A stretch of DNA of 64,000 nucleotides from positions 7,272,501 through 7,336,500 of the forward strand of contig CATNEN010000034.1 of NCBI GenBank assembly GCA_950097015.1, in the 5' to 3' direction. The notes under the pieces are model-generated. The model made no database searches. It had not been told where the DNA came from and saw only the letters and a list, made by a program, of their open reading frames with translations. This document shows, piece by piece, positions 46,066-56,789 of the stretch (positions are counted from its first letter, which is position 1; each line of letters begins with the position of its first letter). The position numbers and the translations under genes are program-made. This DNA comes from Macrostomum hystrix. Its lineage: Eukaryota; Platyhelminthes; Macrostomidae.

Positions 46066-46145
46066 TGTGGATAATCCGCGGATAAAACGCGGAAAAACCA
46101 CGGATAAACCGTCGATAAGCCGTGGATAAACCGTGGATAATCCAA
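46066..46145. repeat. GGATAAACCGT tandem repeats in RasGRF 3' UTR
   Basis: Short 11-13 bp copies of GTGGATAAACCGTGGATAA begin about seven nt after the stop codon. Confidence 0.85.
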
Positions 46146-46546
46146 TTAATCCAATAATCAAATTTAAATACACATTTAACCTTGCCTCGTTTTATAATCA
46201 TTTTGTGTACGTTTTCAATTGTATGAGCGTATATAGAAGTACATTTTCGCGATGTGAAAAAATAATATAAATATCATATATAAATTGGGCATACGAAGTA
46301 TACCTGACAATTTTTTTTCTAGAACGTATTTTCAATTTAAATTTGCAGCCTTTAGAGTTCATTTTTACAATTGTCTATGATCTTGTTCAACTGTTTTTGG
46401 TTAAATGGTACCGATTATATATTTATTTTATTGTGCAATTACGAAAAAAATTTCTGTTGTGTGGCTTTTTCTTGTTAAAAGTGCAACAAATTCCATCACT
46501 TTATTACAAAAAAGTCACAAAATTTCATTAGGCAATTCCTTTTTTT

Positions 46547-46552
46547 AATAAA
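46547..46552 (+). promoter_or_regulatory. possible RasGRF polyadenylation signal
   Basis: An AATAAA lies about 490 nt after the stop and about 150 nt before the satellite. The assignment is by position only. Confidence 0.4.
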
Positions 46553-46705
46553 AGTCGGTGTTATCTTGTTTACGTTCTGTGTATGCGTTAAAGAATTACT
46601 GTGCCAGTTTTGTTAATTGTCATCTTTAATTTGTACACAAAATACTTTTAAAACATAATTTTCAGTGTTTAAATGCTCACGATTAGTTATTTACCAACTT
46701 ACTTA

Positions 46706-49700
46706 CTGAAGGTAGCTTATCTGAAGAACTGAAGGTAGCTTATCTGAAGAACTGAAGGTAGCTTATCTGAAGAACTGAAGGTAGCTTATCTGAAGAACTG
46801 AAGGTAGCTCATCTGAAGAACTGAAGGTAGCTCATCTGAAGAACTGAAGGTAGCTCATCTGAAGAACTGAAGGTAGCTTATCTGAAGAACTGAAGGTAGC
46901 TTATCTGAAGAACTGAAGGTAGCTTATCTGAAGAACTGAAGGTAGCTAATCTGAAGAACTGAAGGTAGCTTATCTGAAGAACTGAAGGTAGCTTATCTGA
47001 AGAACTAAAGGTAGCTTATCTGAAGAACTGAAGGTAGCTTATCTGAAGAACTGAAGGTAGCTAATCTGAAGAACTAAAGGTAGCTTATCTGAAGAACTGA
47101 AGGTAGCTTATCTGAAGAACTGAAGGTAGCTTATCTGAAGAACTGAAGGTAGCTTATCTGAAGAACTGAAGGTAGCTCATCTGAAGAACTGAAGGTAGCT
47201 TATATGAAGAACTGAAGGTAGTCTATTTGAAGAACTGAAGGTAGCTTATATGAAGAACTGGAGGTAGCTTATCTGAAGAACTAAAGGTAGCTTATCTGAA
47301 GAACTAAAGGTAGCTTATATGAAGAACTGAAGGTAGCTTATCTGAAGAACTGAAGGTAGCTTATCTGAAGAACTGAAGGTAGCTTATCTGAAGAACTAAA
47401 GGTAGCTTATCTGAAGAACTTAAGGTAGCTCATCTGAATAACTGAAGGTAGCTCATCTGAATAACTGAAGGTAGCTTATCTGAATAACTGAAGGTAGCTA
47501 ATCTGAAGAACTGAAGGTAGCTCATCTGAAGAACTTAAGGTAGCTAATCTGAAGAACTGAAGGTAGCTTATCTGAAGAACTGAAGGTAGCTTATCTGAAG
47601 AACTGAAGGTAGCTAATCTAAAGAACTGAAGGTAGCTCATCTGAAGAACTGAAGGTAGCTTATCTGAAGAACTGAAGGTAGCTCATCTGAAGAACTAAAG
47701 GTAGCTTATCTGAAGAACTAAAGGTAGCTTATCTGAAGAAATGAAGGTAGCTTATCTGAAGAACTGAAGGTAGCTTATCTGAAGAACTGAAGGTAGCTTA
47801 TCTGAAGAACTGAAGGTAGCTTATCTGAAGAACTGAAGGTAGCTTATCTGAAGAACTGAAGGTAGCTTATCTGAATAACTGAAGGTAGCTTATCTGAAGA
47901 ACTGAAGGTAGCTAATCTGAAGAACTAAAGGTAGCTTATCTGAAGAACTGAAGGTAGCTTATCTGAAGAACTGAAGGTAGCTTATCTGAAGAACTGAAGG
48001 TAGCTTATCTGAAGAACTGAAGGTAGCTTATCTGAAGAACTAAAGGTAGCTAATCTGAAGAACTGAAGGTAGCTCATCTGAAGAACTGAAGGTAGCTCAT
48101 CTGAATAACTGAAGGTAGCTTATCTGAAGAACTGAAGGTAGCTCATCTGAAGAACTGAAGGTAGCTTATCTGAAGAACTGAAGGTAGCTTATCTGAAAAA
48201 CTGAAGGTAGCTCATCTGAAGAACTAAAGGTAGCTTATCTGAAGAACTGAAGGTAGCTTATCTGAAGAACTGAAGGTAGCTTATCTGAAGAACTGAAGGT
48301 AGCTTATCTGAAGAACTAAAGGTAGCTAATCTGAAGAACTGAAGGTAGCTCATCTGAAGAACTGAAGGTAGCTCATCTGAATAACTGAAGGTAGCTTATC
48401 TGAAGAACTGAAGGTAGCTCATCTGAAGAACTAAAGGTAGCTTATCTGAAGAACTGAAGGTAGCTTATCTGAAAAACTGAAGGTAGCTAATCTGAAGAAC
48501 TGAAGGTAGCTTATCTGAAGAACTAAAGGTAGCTTATCTGAAGAACTGAAGGTAGCTTATCTGAAGAACTGAAGGTAGCTTATCTGAAGAACTGAAGGTA
48601 GCTTATCTGAAGAACTGAAGGTAGCTTATCTGAAGAACTGAAGGTAGCTTATCTGAAGAACTGAAGTTAGCTTATCTGAAGAACTGAAGGTAGCTTATCT
48701 GAAGAACTGAAGGTAGCTCATCTGAATAACTGAAGGTAGCTTATCTGAAGAACTGAAGGTAGCTTATCTGAAGAACTGAAGGTAGCTCATCTGAAGAACT
48801 GAAGGTAGCTTATCTGAAGAACTGAAGGTAGCTAATCTGAAGAACTAAAGGTAGCTTATCTGAAGAACTGAAGGTAGCTTATCTGAAGAACTGAAGGTAG
48901 CTTATCTGAAGAACTGAAGGTAGCTTATCTGAAGAACTGAAGGTAGCTCATCTGAAGAACTGAAGGTAGCTTATATGAAGAACTGAAGGTAGTCTATTTG
49001 AAGAACTGAAGGTAGCTTATATGAAGAACTGGAGGTAGCTTATCTGAAGAACTAAAGGTAGCTTATCTGAAGAACTAAAGGTAGCTTATATGAAGAACTG
49101 AAGGTAGCTTATCTGAAGAACTGAAGGTAGCTTATCTGAAGAACTGAAGGTAGCTTATCTGAAGAACTAAAGGTAGCTTATCTGAAGAACTTAAGGTAGC
49201 TCATCTGAATAACTGAAGGTAGCTCATCTGAATAACTGAAGGTAGCTTATCTGAATAACTGAAGGTAGCTAATCTGAAGAACTGAAGGTAGCTCATCTGA
49301 AGAACTTAAGGTAGCTAATCTGAAGAACTGAAGGTAGCTTATCTGAAGAACTGAAGGTAGCTTATCTGAAGAACTGAAGGTAGCTAATCTAAAGAACTGA
49401 AGGTAGCTCATCTGAAGAACTGAAGGTAGCTTATCTGAAGAACTGAAGGTAGCTCATCTGAAGAACTAAAGGTAGCTTATCTGAAGAACTAAAGGTAGCT
49501 TATCTGAAGAAATGAAGGTAGCTTATCTGAAGAACTGAAGGTAGCTTATCTGAAGAACTGAAGGTAGCTTATCTGAAGAACTGAAGGTAGCTTATCTGAA
49601 GAACTGAAGGTAGCTTATCTGAAGAACTGAAGGTAGCTTATCTGAATAACTGAAGGTAGCTTATCTGAAGAACTGAAGGTAGCTAATCTGAAGAACTAAA

Positions 49701-51905
49701 GGTAGCTTATCTGAAGAACTGAAGGTAGCTTATCTGAAGAACTGAAGGTAGCTTATCTGAAGAACTGAAGGTAGCTTATCTGAAGAACTGAAGGTAGCTT
49801 ATCTGAAGAACTAAAGGTAGCTAATCTGAAGAACTGAAGGTAGCTCATCTGAAGAACTGAAGGTAGCTCATCTGAATAACTGAAGGTAGCTTATCTGAAG
49901 AACTGAAGGTAGCTCATCTGAAGAACTGAAGGTAGCTTATCTGAAGAACTGAAGGTAGCTTATCTGAAAAACTGAAGGTAGCTCATCTGAAGAACTAAAG
50001 GTAGCTTATCTGAAGAACTGAAGGTAGCTTATCTGAAGAACTGAAGGTAGCTTATCTGAAGAACTGAAGGTAGCTTATCTGAAGAACTAAAGGTAGCTAA
50101 TCTGAAGAACTGAAGGTAGCTCATCTGAAGAACTGAAGGTAGCTCATCTGAATAACTGAAGGTAGCTTATCTGAAGAACTGAAGGTAGCTCATCTGAAGA
50201 ACTAAAGGTAGCTTATCTGAAGAACTGAAGGTAGCTTATCTGAAAAACTGAAGGTAGCTAATCTGAAGAACTGAAGGTAGCTTATCTGAAGAACTAAAGG
50301 TAGCTTATCTGAAGAACTGAAGGTAGCTTATCTGAAGAACTGAAGGTAGCTTATCTGAAGAACTGAAGGTAGCTTATCTGAAGAACTGAAGGTAGCTTAT
50401 CTGAAGAACTGAAGGTAGCTTATCTGAAGAACTGAAGTTAGCTTATCTGAAGAACTGAAGGTAGCTTATCTGAAGAACTGAAGGTAGCTCATCTGAATAA
50501 CTGAAGGTAGCTTATCTGAAGAACTGAAGGTAGCTTATCTGAAGAACTGAAGGTAGCTCATCTGAAGAACTGAAGGTAGCTTATCTGAAGAACTGAAGGT
50601 AGCTTATCTGAAGAACTGAAGGTAGCTAATCTGAAGAACTAAAGGTAGCTTATCTGAAGAACTGAAGGTAGCTTATCTGAAGAACTGAAGGTAGATTATC
50701 TGAAGAACTGAAGGTAGCTTATCTGAAGAACTGAAGGTAGCTCATCTGAAGAACTGAAGGTAGCTTATATGAAGAACTGAAGGTAGTCTATTTGAAGAAC
50801 TGAAGGTAGCTTATATGAAGAACTGGAGGTAGCTTATCTGAAGAACTAAAGGTAGCTTATCTGAAGAACTAAAGGTAGCTTATATGAAGAACTGAAGGTA
50901 GCTTATCTGAAGAACTGAAGGTAGCTTATCTGAAGAACTGAAGGTAGCTTATCTGAAGAACTAAAGGTAGCTTATCTGAAGAACTTAAGGTAGCTCATCT
51001 GAATAACTGAAGGTAGCTCATCTGAATAACTGAAGGTAGCTTATCTGAATAACTGAAGGTAGCTAATCTGAAGAACTGAAGGTAGCTCATCTGAAGAACT
51101 TAAGGTAGCTAATCTGAAGAACTGAAGGTAGCTTATCTGAAGAACTGAAGGTAGCTTATCTGAAGAACTGAAGGTAGCTAATCTAAAGAACTGAAGGTAG
51201 CTCATCTGAAGAACTGAAGGTAGCTTATCTGAAGAACTGAAGGTAGCTCATCTGAAGAACTAAAGGTAGCTTATATGAAGAACTGAAGGTAGCTTATCTG
51301 AAGAACTGAAGGTAGCTTATCTGAAGAACTGAAGGTAGCTTATCTGAAGAACTAAAGGTAGCTCATCTGAAGAACTGAAGGTAGCTCATCTGAAGAACTG
51401 AAGGTAGCTTATCTGAAGAACTGAAGGTAGCTTATCTGAAGAACTGAAGGTAGCTAATCTGAAGAACTAAAGGTAGCTTATCTGAAGAACTGAAGGTAGC
51501 TTATCTGAAGAACTGAAGGTAGCTTATCTCAAGAACTAAAGGTAGCTTATCTGAAGAACTGAAGGTAGCTTATCTGAAGAACTGAAGGTAGCTTATATGA
51601 AGAACTGAAGGTAGCTTATCTGAAGAACTGAAGGTAGCTTATCTGAAGAACTGAAGGTAGTTTATCTGAAGAACTAAAGGTAGCTTATCTGAAGAACTTA
51701 AGGTAGCTCATCTGAATAACTGAAGGTAGCTCATCTGAATAACTGAAGGTAGCTTATCTGAAGAACTGAAGGTAGCTTATCTGAAGAACTGAAGGTAGCT
51801 TATCTGAAGAACTGAAGGTAGCTTATCTGAAGAACTAAAGGTAGCTCATCTGAAGAACTAAAGGTAGCTTATATGAAGAACTGAAGGTAGCTCATCTGAA
51901 GAATT
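46706..51905. repeat. 23-bp satellite, about 226 copies
   Basis: An uninterrupted 5.2-kb array has unit core CTGAAGGTAGCTTATCTGAA (23 bp in all). Variants (CTCATC, CTAATC, CTATTTG, GAATAAC, AACTAAAGG) recur in fixed order. The variant TAGTCTATTTG occurs at 47221, 48992 and 50786, spacings of 77 and 78 units. A second marker set gives the same spacings. The array has stops in all frames and ends abruptly at GAATTAGATC. Confidence 0.99.
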
Positions 51906-51909
51906 AGAT

Positions 51910-53320
51910 CTAAAGTAATAAACGATTAGGTACACCCAAAGAATTCATGTCGTCTGCCTGGAGGAATGGAACCCAAATTACAGTTCTTTGACAGCTAAAA
52001 ATATAGCATGTGAAACTATGCAATAATACTATGAGTAGCCATATGTGTTTCATAACACTTTTCGCTTCAAATCCAAAATCTAATTAAATCTTGCTATAGA
52101 AAATTTTCACGATTGCAAAGTAACAATTTATATAATCTGGATCCTAAAAATCTAATTGCAAGCAAAGAATTTTCTGCTTCAAAGCAACGAGAAAACGAAT
52201 TGAGGATTAAAGTCGTTTCAATTCTTTCTTTTCCTGAAAGCACTCACCTGCTGGGGGAGGCGTCGTGTGAGGCTGGGCGTCACGCATAACTATCATCGCC
52301 TTCAGTTTAATTTCTCATTCCTTCAGCTCTTGCTATTCTCTTCCCATCGGCTTATCCCCAGTCTTATCCCTATCAGCTCCTCCCATCCTGTGATTTCAGC
52401 ATCTCTTATCCTGCCCGTGTTCTCATGCAGTCACGCTAATCTTCTGCTCATTCATTTCCTGCCGGTCGCTTGAAGTCTGGCCAAATCTGCCTTTGTGCTA
52501 TCCGAGCTTGCTTTTTTGGGCGGGAAACCAAAAGAAAGAACTGGAAGCTGGGATAGATGAAGAATGGGGAAAAATTGCACACACTATATTCGCGCTAGTG
52601 CGTGAGGTTTCTCTGTGTCTCTCTCAATGTCTCGATTCAAACCTACCCAATTCATCCCCTAGAAGGCAAATTTTGTCTGAGCACACAGACCGACTGAGTC
52701 AGACTGCTTTTAGTCAAATTGGAACAAAAAATCTGGCGAAGAAGAGTTAAATTGTCGGAGGCTGGAGAAAAGAGACCTCTCAACTACCGGGGGAGGGGCA
52801 GTATTTTTGTATTTTTATTCCCTATCTAAAGCAACAGTTTCTACTGCGGAATAAGTAAAAAATTTAAGTTATTAATGCTTTCAGAATTCTGATCAACCAG
52901 GCTTTTTTGTTTCACAAAAAGAGCCTGAAATATGCTAGGATGTTTCATTTACTAAGAGGATATAACATGAATTATACAGTTGAACTCATCAGAAAGCAAC
53001 ATTTATAAGAGGATTAAAGTCAGATTGAGTTTATTAGTTAATCCATTTGGCTATTGAAAGGTTCTGTGTCATCAAACACTGCCCTAGCATATACTAGGCT
53101 AGTAATCTTAGGCTAGTAATTAATTATGGCGAATATCTACACCGGAAGCAATGAGATATACTGAGTCAGCAATGAAAGATCTCATTAAAAATATGTTATA
53201 CCTTCAAATCTATATATTCTACCGATAAATATATTATATATATACTATACTAGTATATTTGAATATGCTTTGCACACTACGAGTATTTCTCTTAATCTGT
53301 CTACATCTGCTAGTAAATTA
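51910..53320. other. intergenic, nothing recognised
   Basis: No gene, RNA or transposon could be supported. A pyrimidine-rich stretch lies at 52310-52480. Confidence 0.5.
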
Positions 53321-53324
53321 GGAC

Positions 53325-53612
53325 AGCAATAGGGATAGAATGGGATAGGGATAAGGGTGGGATAGGGATAGGGCTGGATAGGGATAGGGTTGGATAGGGA
53401 TAGAATGGGATAGGGATAGGGTTGGATAGGGATAGGGCTGGATAGGGATAGGGTGGGATAGGGATAGGGTGGGATAGGGATAGGGTGGGATAGGGATAGG
53501 GTGGGAGAGGGATAGGGTGGGATAGGGATAGGGTGGGAGAGGGATGGGATAGAGAAGGTGTGGGATAGGGTGGGATAAGGATAGGATTGGATAGGGTTGG
53601 ATAGGGATAGTG
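53325..53612. repeat. GGGATA-type G-rich minisatellite
   Basis: Copies of GGGATAGGGATAGGGTG and related 12-18 bp units form about 280 bp of strand-biased G runs with quadruplex potential. Confidence 0.97.
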
Positions 53613-53619
53613 AATATTA

Positions 53620-54400
53620 TTTAATAGATAATAAATAGTTTAGATGCCGACAACATTGGAAATAACAAAAATGACCCAAAACCAAAACAAAATATCTTTG
53701 CATTAGAGACTGGACTAAGAGTTCCAAGATCAATTGTAAAATGCCGTATATCTCGATGAAAGTGCACATAAAAGTACGCAGCCTCGGACTGACAATATTG
53801 AGTGTAGACCGAAAGCAAGGTTATCCCACCGCTGCCACCACCTTCAAGGTTGTGTGCGGCCTAGAATTCTTTTATGGCACATACCTTCGCCGGGTATAGT
53901 TAAATTTTTTATAATCCCAGATTGTGAAAATAAGCACATAAATTTCTGCGCTTTGCGGTGTTTCGTCGAGGATTTACTGAAAATATCAATTTTCAGCTAT
54001 AAGTGCAAGCACAACACCCAATGAATGAATCTGCTTTGCATAGCATTCTAATGGAATTTTCCACTTCTGATAAATTCGCACATTGAAAAATTTGTACTGC
54101 TTCACCATTTAGTCAGTGTTCATTTAGTTAAATGGATGGAATTTTCCATTCTCCGTCAGTGGCGTGCAATCAACCAATGGAAACTTACACCACTTCCAGT
54201 CACGTGTATAAAATTTAATGGAAATTTCCACTTGCGGCAAAAATGCAACTTGTGTCGCTGTGATTAGATCCAGTATCATATACTGGATTGTTGATGAAGA
54301 CGTTCAACGACTACAAGCTCACTTTCAAAATAAACATGATTGCTGACATCGAAGAGCACCCAGACGTTAAAATGGTCAACAACACTGAACGAACGATCTT
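53620..54400. other. intergenic, nothing recognised
   Basis: Short repeated phrases (ATGGAATTTTCCA at about 54050 and 54130) but no gene. Confidence 0.4.
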
Positions 54401-54409
54401 ACATGTGAA

Positions 54410-54490
54410 TTTTTTCGTTCGTTCGGACTGCGCTTCTGGGCCTCGGCTTCGCCTTGGCCAAGAAACGCGTCCTCAGCCGTTCGTAGGCCA
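54410..54490. repeat. GC-rich hairpin (GCCTCGGCTTCGCCTTGGC), half copy of foldback
   Basis: The sequence around GGGCCTCGGCTTCGCCTTGG forms an imperfect stem with its flanks (TTCGTTCGGACTG and CAGCCGTTCG). It is related to the fuller foldback at 56632-56781 in the same orientation, including TATACTTC at the right. Confidence 0.65.
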
Positions 54491-54755
54491 AAGAAACGAA
54501 ATCAGGGGGTATTATTCTATACTTCACTGCCAACAAACACAAGACCAAACACAACAGGAATGAAACACAAAGTAAACGAAATAATTCAGTAAATAACGCT
54601 TGGAAGCTCAAAATGATATTTGGCTGCAGAGTTCATCAATAGTTACCTCAATAGTTACATCTGTCAGTTAGCGTGGTGCAATGTTGAATGTGCAATTCTC
54701 AAATTTGCAGTTCTCAAAAACGCTCGCCTGGTTGGCACCAATCGATACGCCCTGG

Positions 54756-56173
54756 TTAGCTACAATTGACCCAGGCATGCCCAACGCAGTCCCTCGTATT
54801 TTGTTGCAGTACGATGCATCCAGCAGTCGAACTTGTTCCCGCGTTTCTGGCGCTCTGACCAGCCGATGCCAGGGTTTGTTCCGCAGTGCCAGAGAGTCGC
54901 CCACTGATTGCTCGGGATAGGCTGACATTTTTGGAGAACTTCAATCTCTTGTTGTAATGTTCAACGCTCTCCGCTCGTTTGTGACCGGTCACGGCTTGAA
55001 TCTCGGAAACGCTGACGCCATCCTCCATCAAGTTGGTTACAACGGAGGCGCGTATGCAATGATTGGTGTGCGCACGATTGCTCAGTCCCGCCAGCTCACA
55101 CAATTTCTTCATGGACTCATTAAGCCAGTGTTTGCCGAGTACAAGGCTCTTGTGATACCAGAAACCTTCCATGGAAAACCCTCGTTCCAGCGGTTTAGGC
55201 CACAGACAACCGACGTCATCTGGTATTTTTGCCAGGTACATCTCCATCGCACGAACTGGACACGTATTCGGGTCAGTCGGCGTTTCGGCCAAAATGATCG
55301 ACTTTCGTGTGGTTGGGTCGTCCGCCGTTACTGTCTTCTCCACACAATCCTTCACCAAGTCGATATATTGAACTCCATCGCATTCGTCAATCCTCACGTC
55401 GGCCTTCGTCAATCCCCTCAGCCACTCACGGCCCCTGAAGCCGAATCCATACACGATTTTAAACAGAACCTCGAATTGTAGACGCGTCGGTGTCGTACGG
55501 TCGTAATACAAACGAAGCCGATGGAAGTCAGAGTCATCAATTGGACAGTACGTAGACGCATTGCCAATAGACGTTTTCTCCCTCAGAGCCGTCATCAGGC
55601 ATGCCTTGTACGTTCAAACGACAAAAATTCGGTGTTACCTATAATTCGCACGTTCCTTGTCCCCAGCACGTACCGATGAATAGACGCCCTGAAGCACACC
55701 AGACTTCGGACAGCGTATGGCTTGCCTTCCTGAGTCCTCAGTAACACAAGCCACAGCCGCATATAGGCACAAAGATAGCGGATCGGCATTGTTTCGATGT
55801 TGTCCGGCAGTTTCTGGTCCACCAGATATTTTTTGAAGCGCTTCACATGGAGAGCGGTTTGATCCGTGGTCGATTTGCGTTTGGCAGCCTCTTCGACGTC
55901 TTGCACAGCAGCTTCCTCTTCTTCCGTCAGTTCTCGCAGAAGCTCGGCATTATTCAGAATGCTTGGATTGGACAATTCTGCGTCAATCAACTCCTGCTCA
56001 GTCAGACCGGTCCACTGACTAACTTCTTCACCAGGATCACGGTGTCCAAGTTGCTGCAGAAACGTTATCTCATTCATTTCTAAACCGCTAATATCTTCTC
56101 TAGCAGTGATTTCCAGTGAATCATAGTCAATCCAAATTCCTAAAGCTTTTAAAACCTTCCTTTTCTCACCCAC
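54756..56173 (-). CDS. Crypton-like tyrosine recombinase, two overlapping frames
   Basis: The minus strand holds a 192-codon open frame (56173-55595) and a 279-codon frame (55595-54756) joined at a TGATG overlap. The upstream frame has its first ATG at 56077; the earlier codons lack one. It contains a helical core-binding region (FKKYLVDQKLPDNIETMPI, ICAYM-like YLCAYMRLWLVLL). The downstream frame holds the complete catalytic signature: Arg54 in GFRGREW, His179-x-x-Arg182 in NHCIRAS, His205 in VTGHKR and Tyr214 in EHYNK. This is a tyrosine recombinase of the Crypton/DUF3504 kind, which moves DNA by site-specific recombination through a circular intermediate. A single-base shift restores continuity across the junction, so a frameshift mutation (or assembly error) is likelier than reinitiation. 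The catalytic half looks otherwise intact, so the element is young. Confidence 0.82.
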
Positions 56174-56209
56174 CCACCAACAGAAGGGGGCTTCAAACTC
56201 TATATACGG

Positions 56210-56625
56210 TTTTCAACCATAGACAGTCTCCGCGGACAACGAAACCGTCACGAAGCACATAGCTAAAGGCTTTTCAACCATGGACAGTTTCCACGGACGT
56301 GAAACCGCGTTGTGCGTCCGCGCTTCAGCCTACCCATAACACTAATATAGACTCTTTCTCTTCATTTCTCTTCATCGTCATTTCAGTTCATTTCAGTCCT
56401 CATCAGCCAGTCTATATTAATATATTCTAATTGAATAACTAAATAACCGGTTGTTTTGGTTTGACAAAGTGTTTATCCCCACTTGTCCCGGTCAAATAAG
56501 TCTATGGTCTAGTGTTGAAGCATTTATTCGTCCCGGACGAGGAAACGATTTATTTGGAACCGTTTCGATCAGAACCATAGACTGTTGAGCTATAGTTCTT
56601 ATTTCCACAATACCGAGTCAAGTTG
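56210..56625. other. sequence with recurring ACCATAGAC motif
   Basis: ACCATAGACAG (56217), ACCATGGACAG (56277), GTCTATGGTC (56500) and ACCATAGACTG (56573) recur in both orientations between the recombinase gene and the foldback. They may be terminal or subterminal motifs of the element. Confidence 0.35.
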
Positions 56626-56631
56626 GGGAAA

Positions 56632-56781
56632 AATACTATCTCCCCTGTTTATTCATTTGTCTATGGCCAGAACGACTTCAAACTCGTTTCTCTGGCCTCG
56701 GCTGCGCCTCGGCCGAGAAACAAGTTCTCAGTCGTTCTGACGGCCACAGATAAATAAATAAACGGGAGAGATTATATACTT
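56632..56781. mobile_element. 150-bp palindromic foldback element
   Basis: Arms of about 72 bp surround the centre CTGCG at about 56703. TATCTCCCCTGTTTATTC, GTCTATGGCC, AGAACGACT and GTTTCTCTGGCCTCGG on the left match the reverse complement of CCTCGGCCGAGAAAC, AGTCGTTCT, GGCCACAGAT and AAACGGGAGAGAT on the right, with scattered mismatches. There is no coding capacity. It resembles a foldback MITE. Confidence 0.85.
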
Positions 56782-56789
56782 CTTTCTTC

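Noticed and set aside
46706-51905. CRISPR-like array
   Set aside because: Units are contiguous 23-mers with no unique spacers, in a eukaryotic genome.
53325-53612. Interstitial telomere repeat
   Set aside because: The unit is GGGATA-based with variable spacing, not TTAGGG or another known telomere unit.
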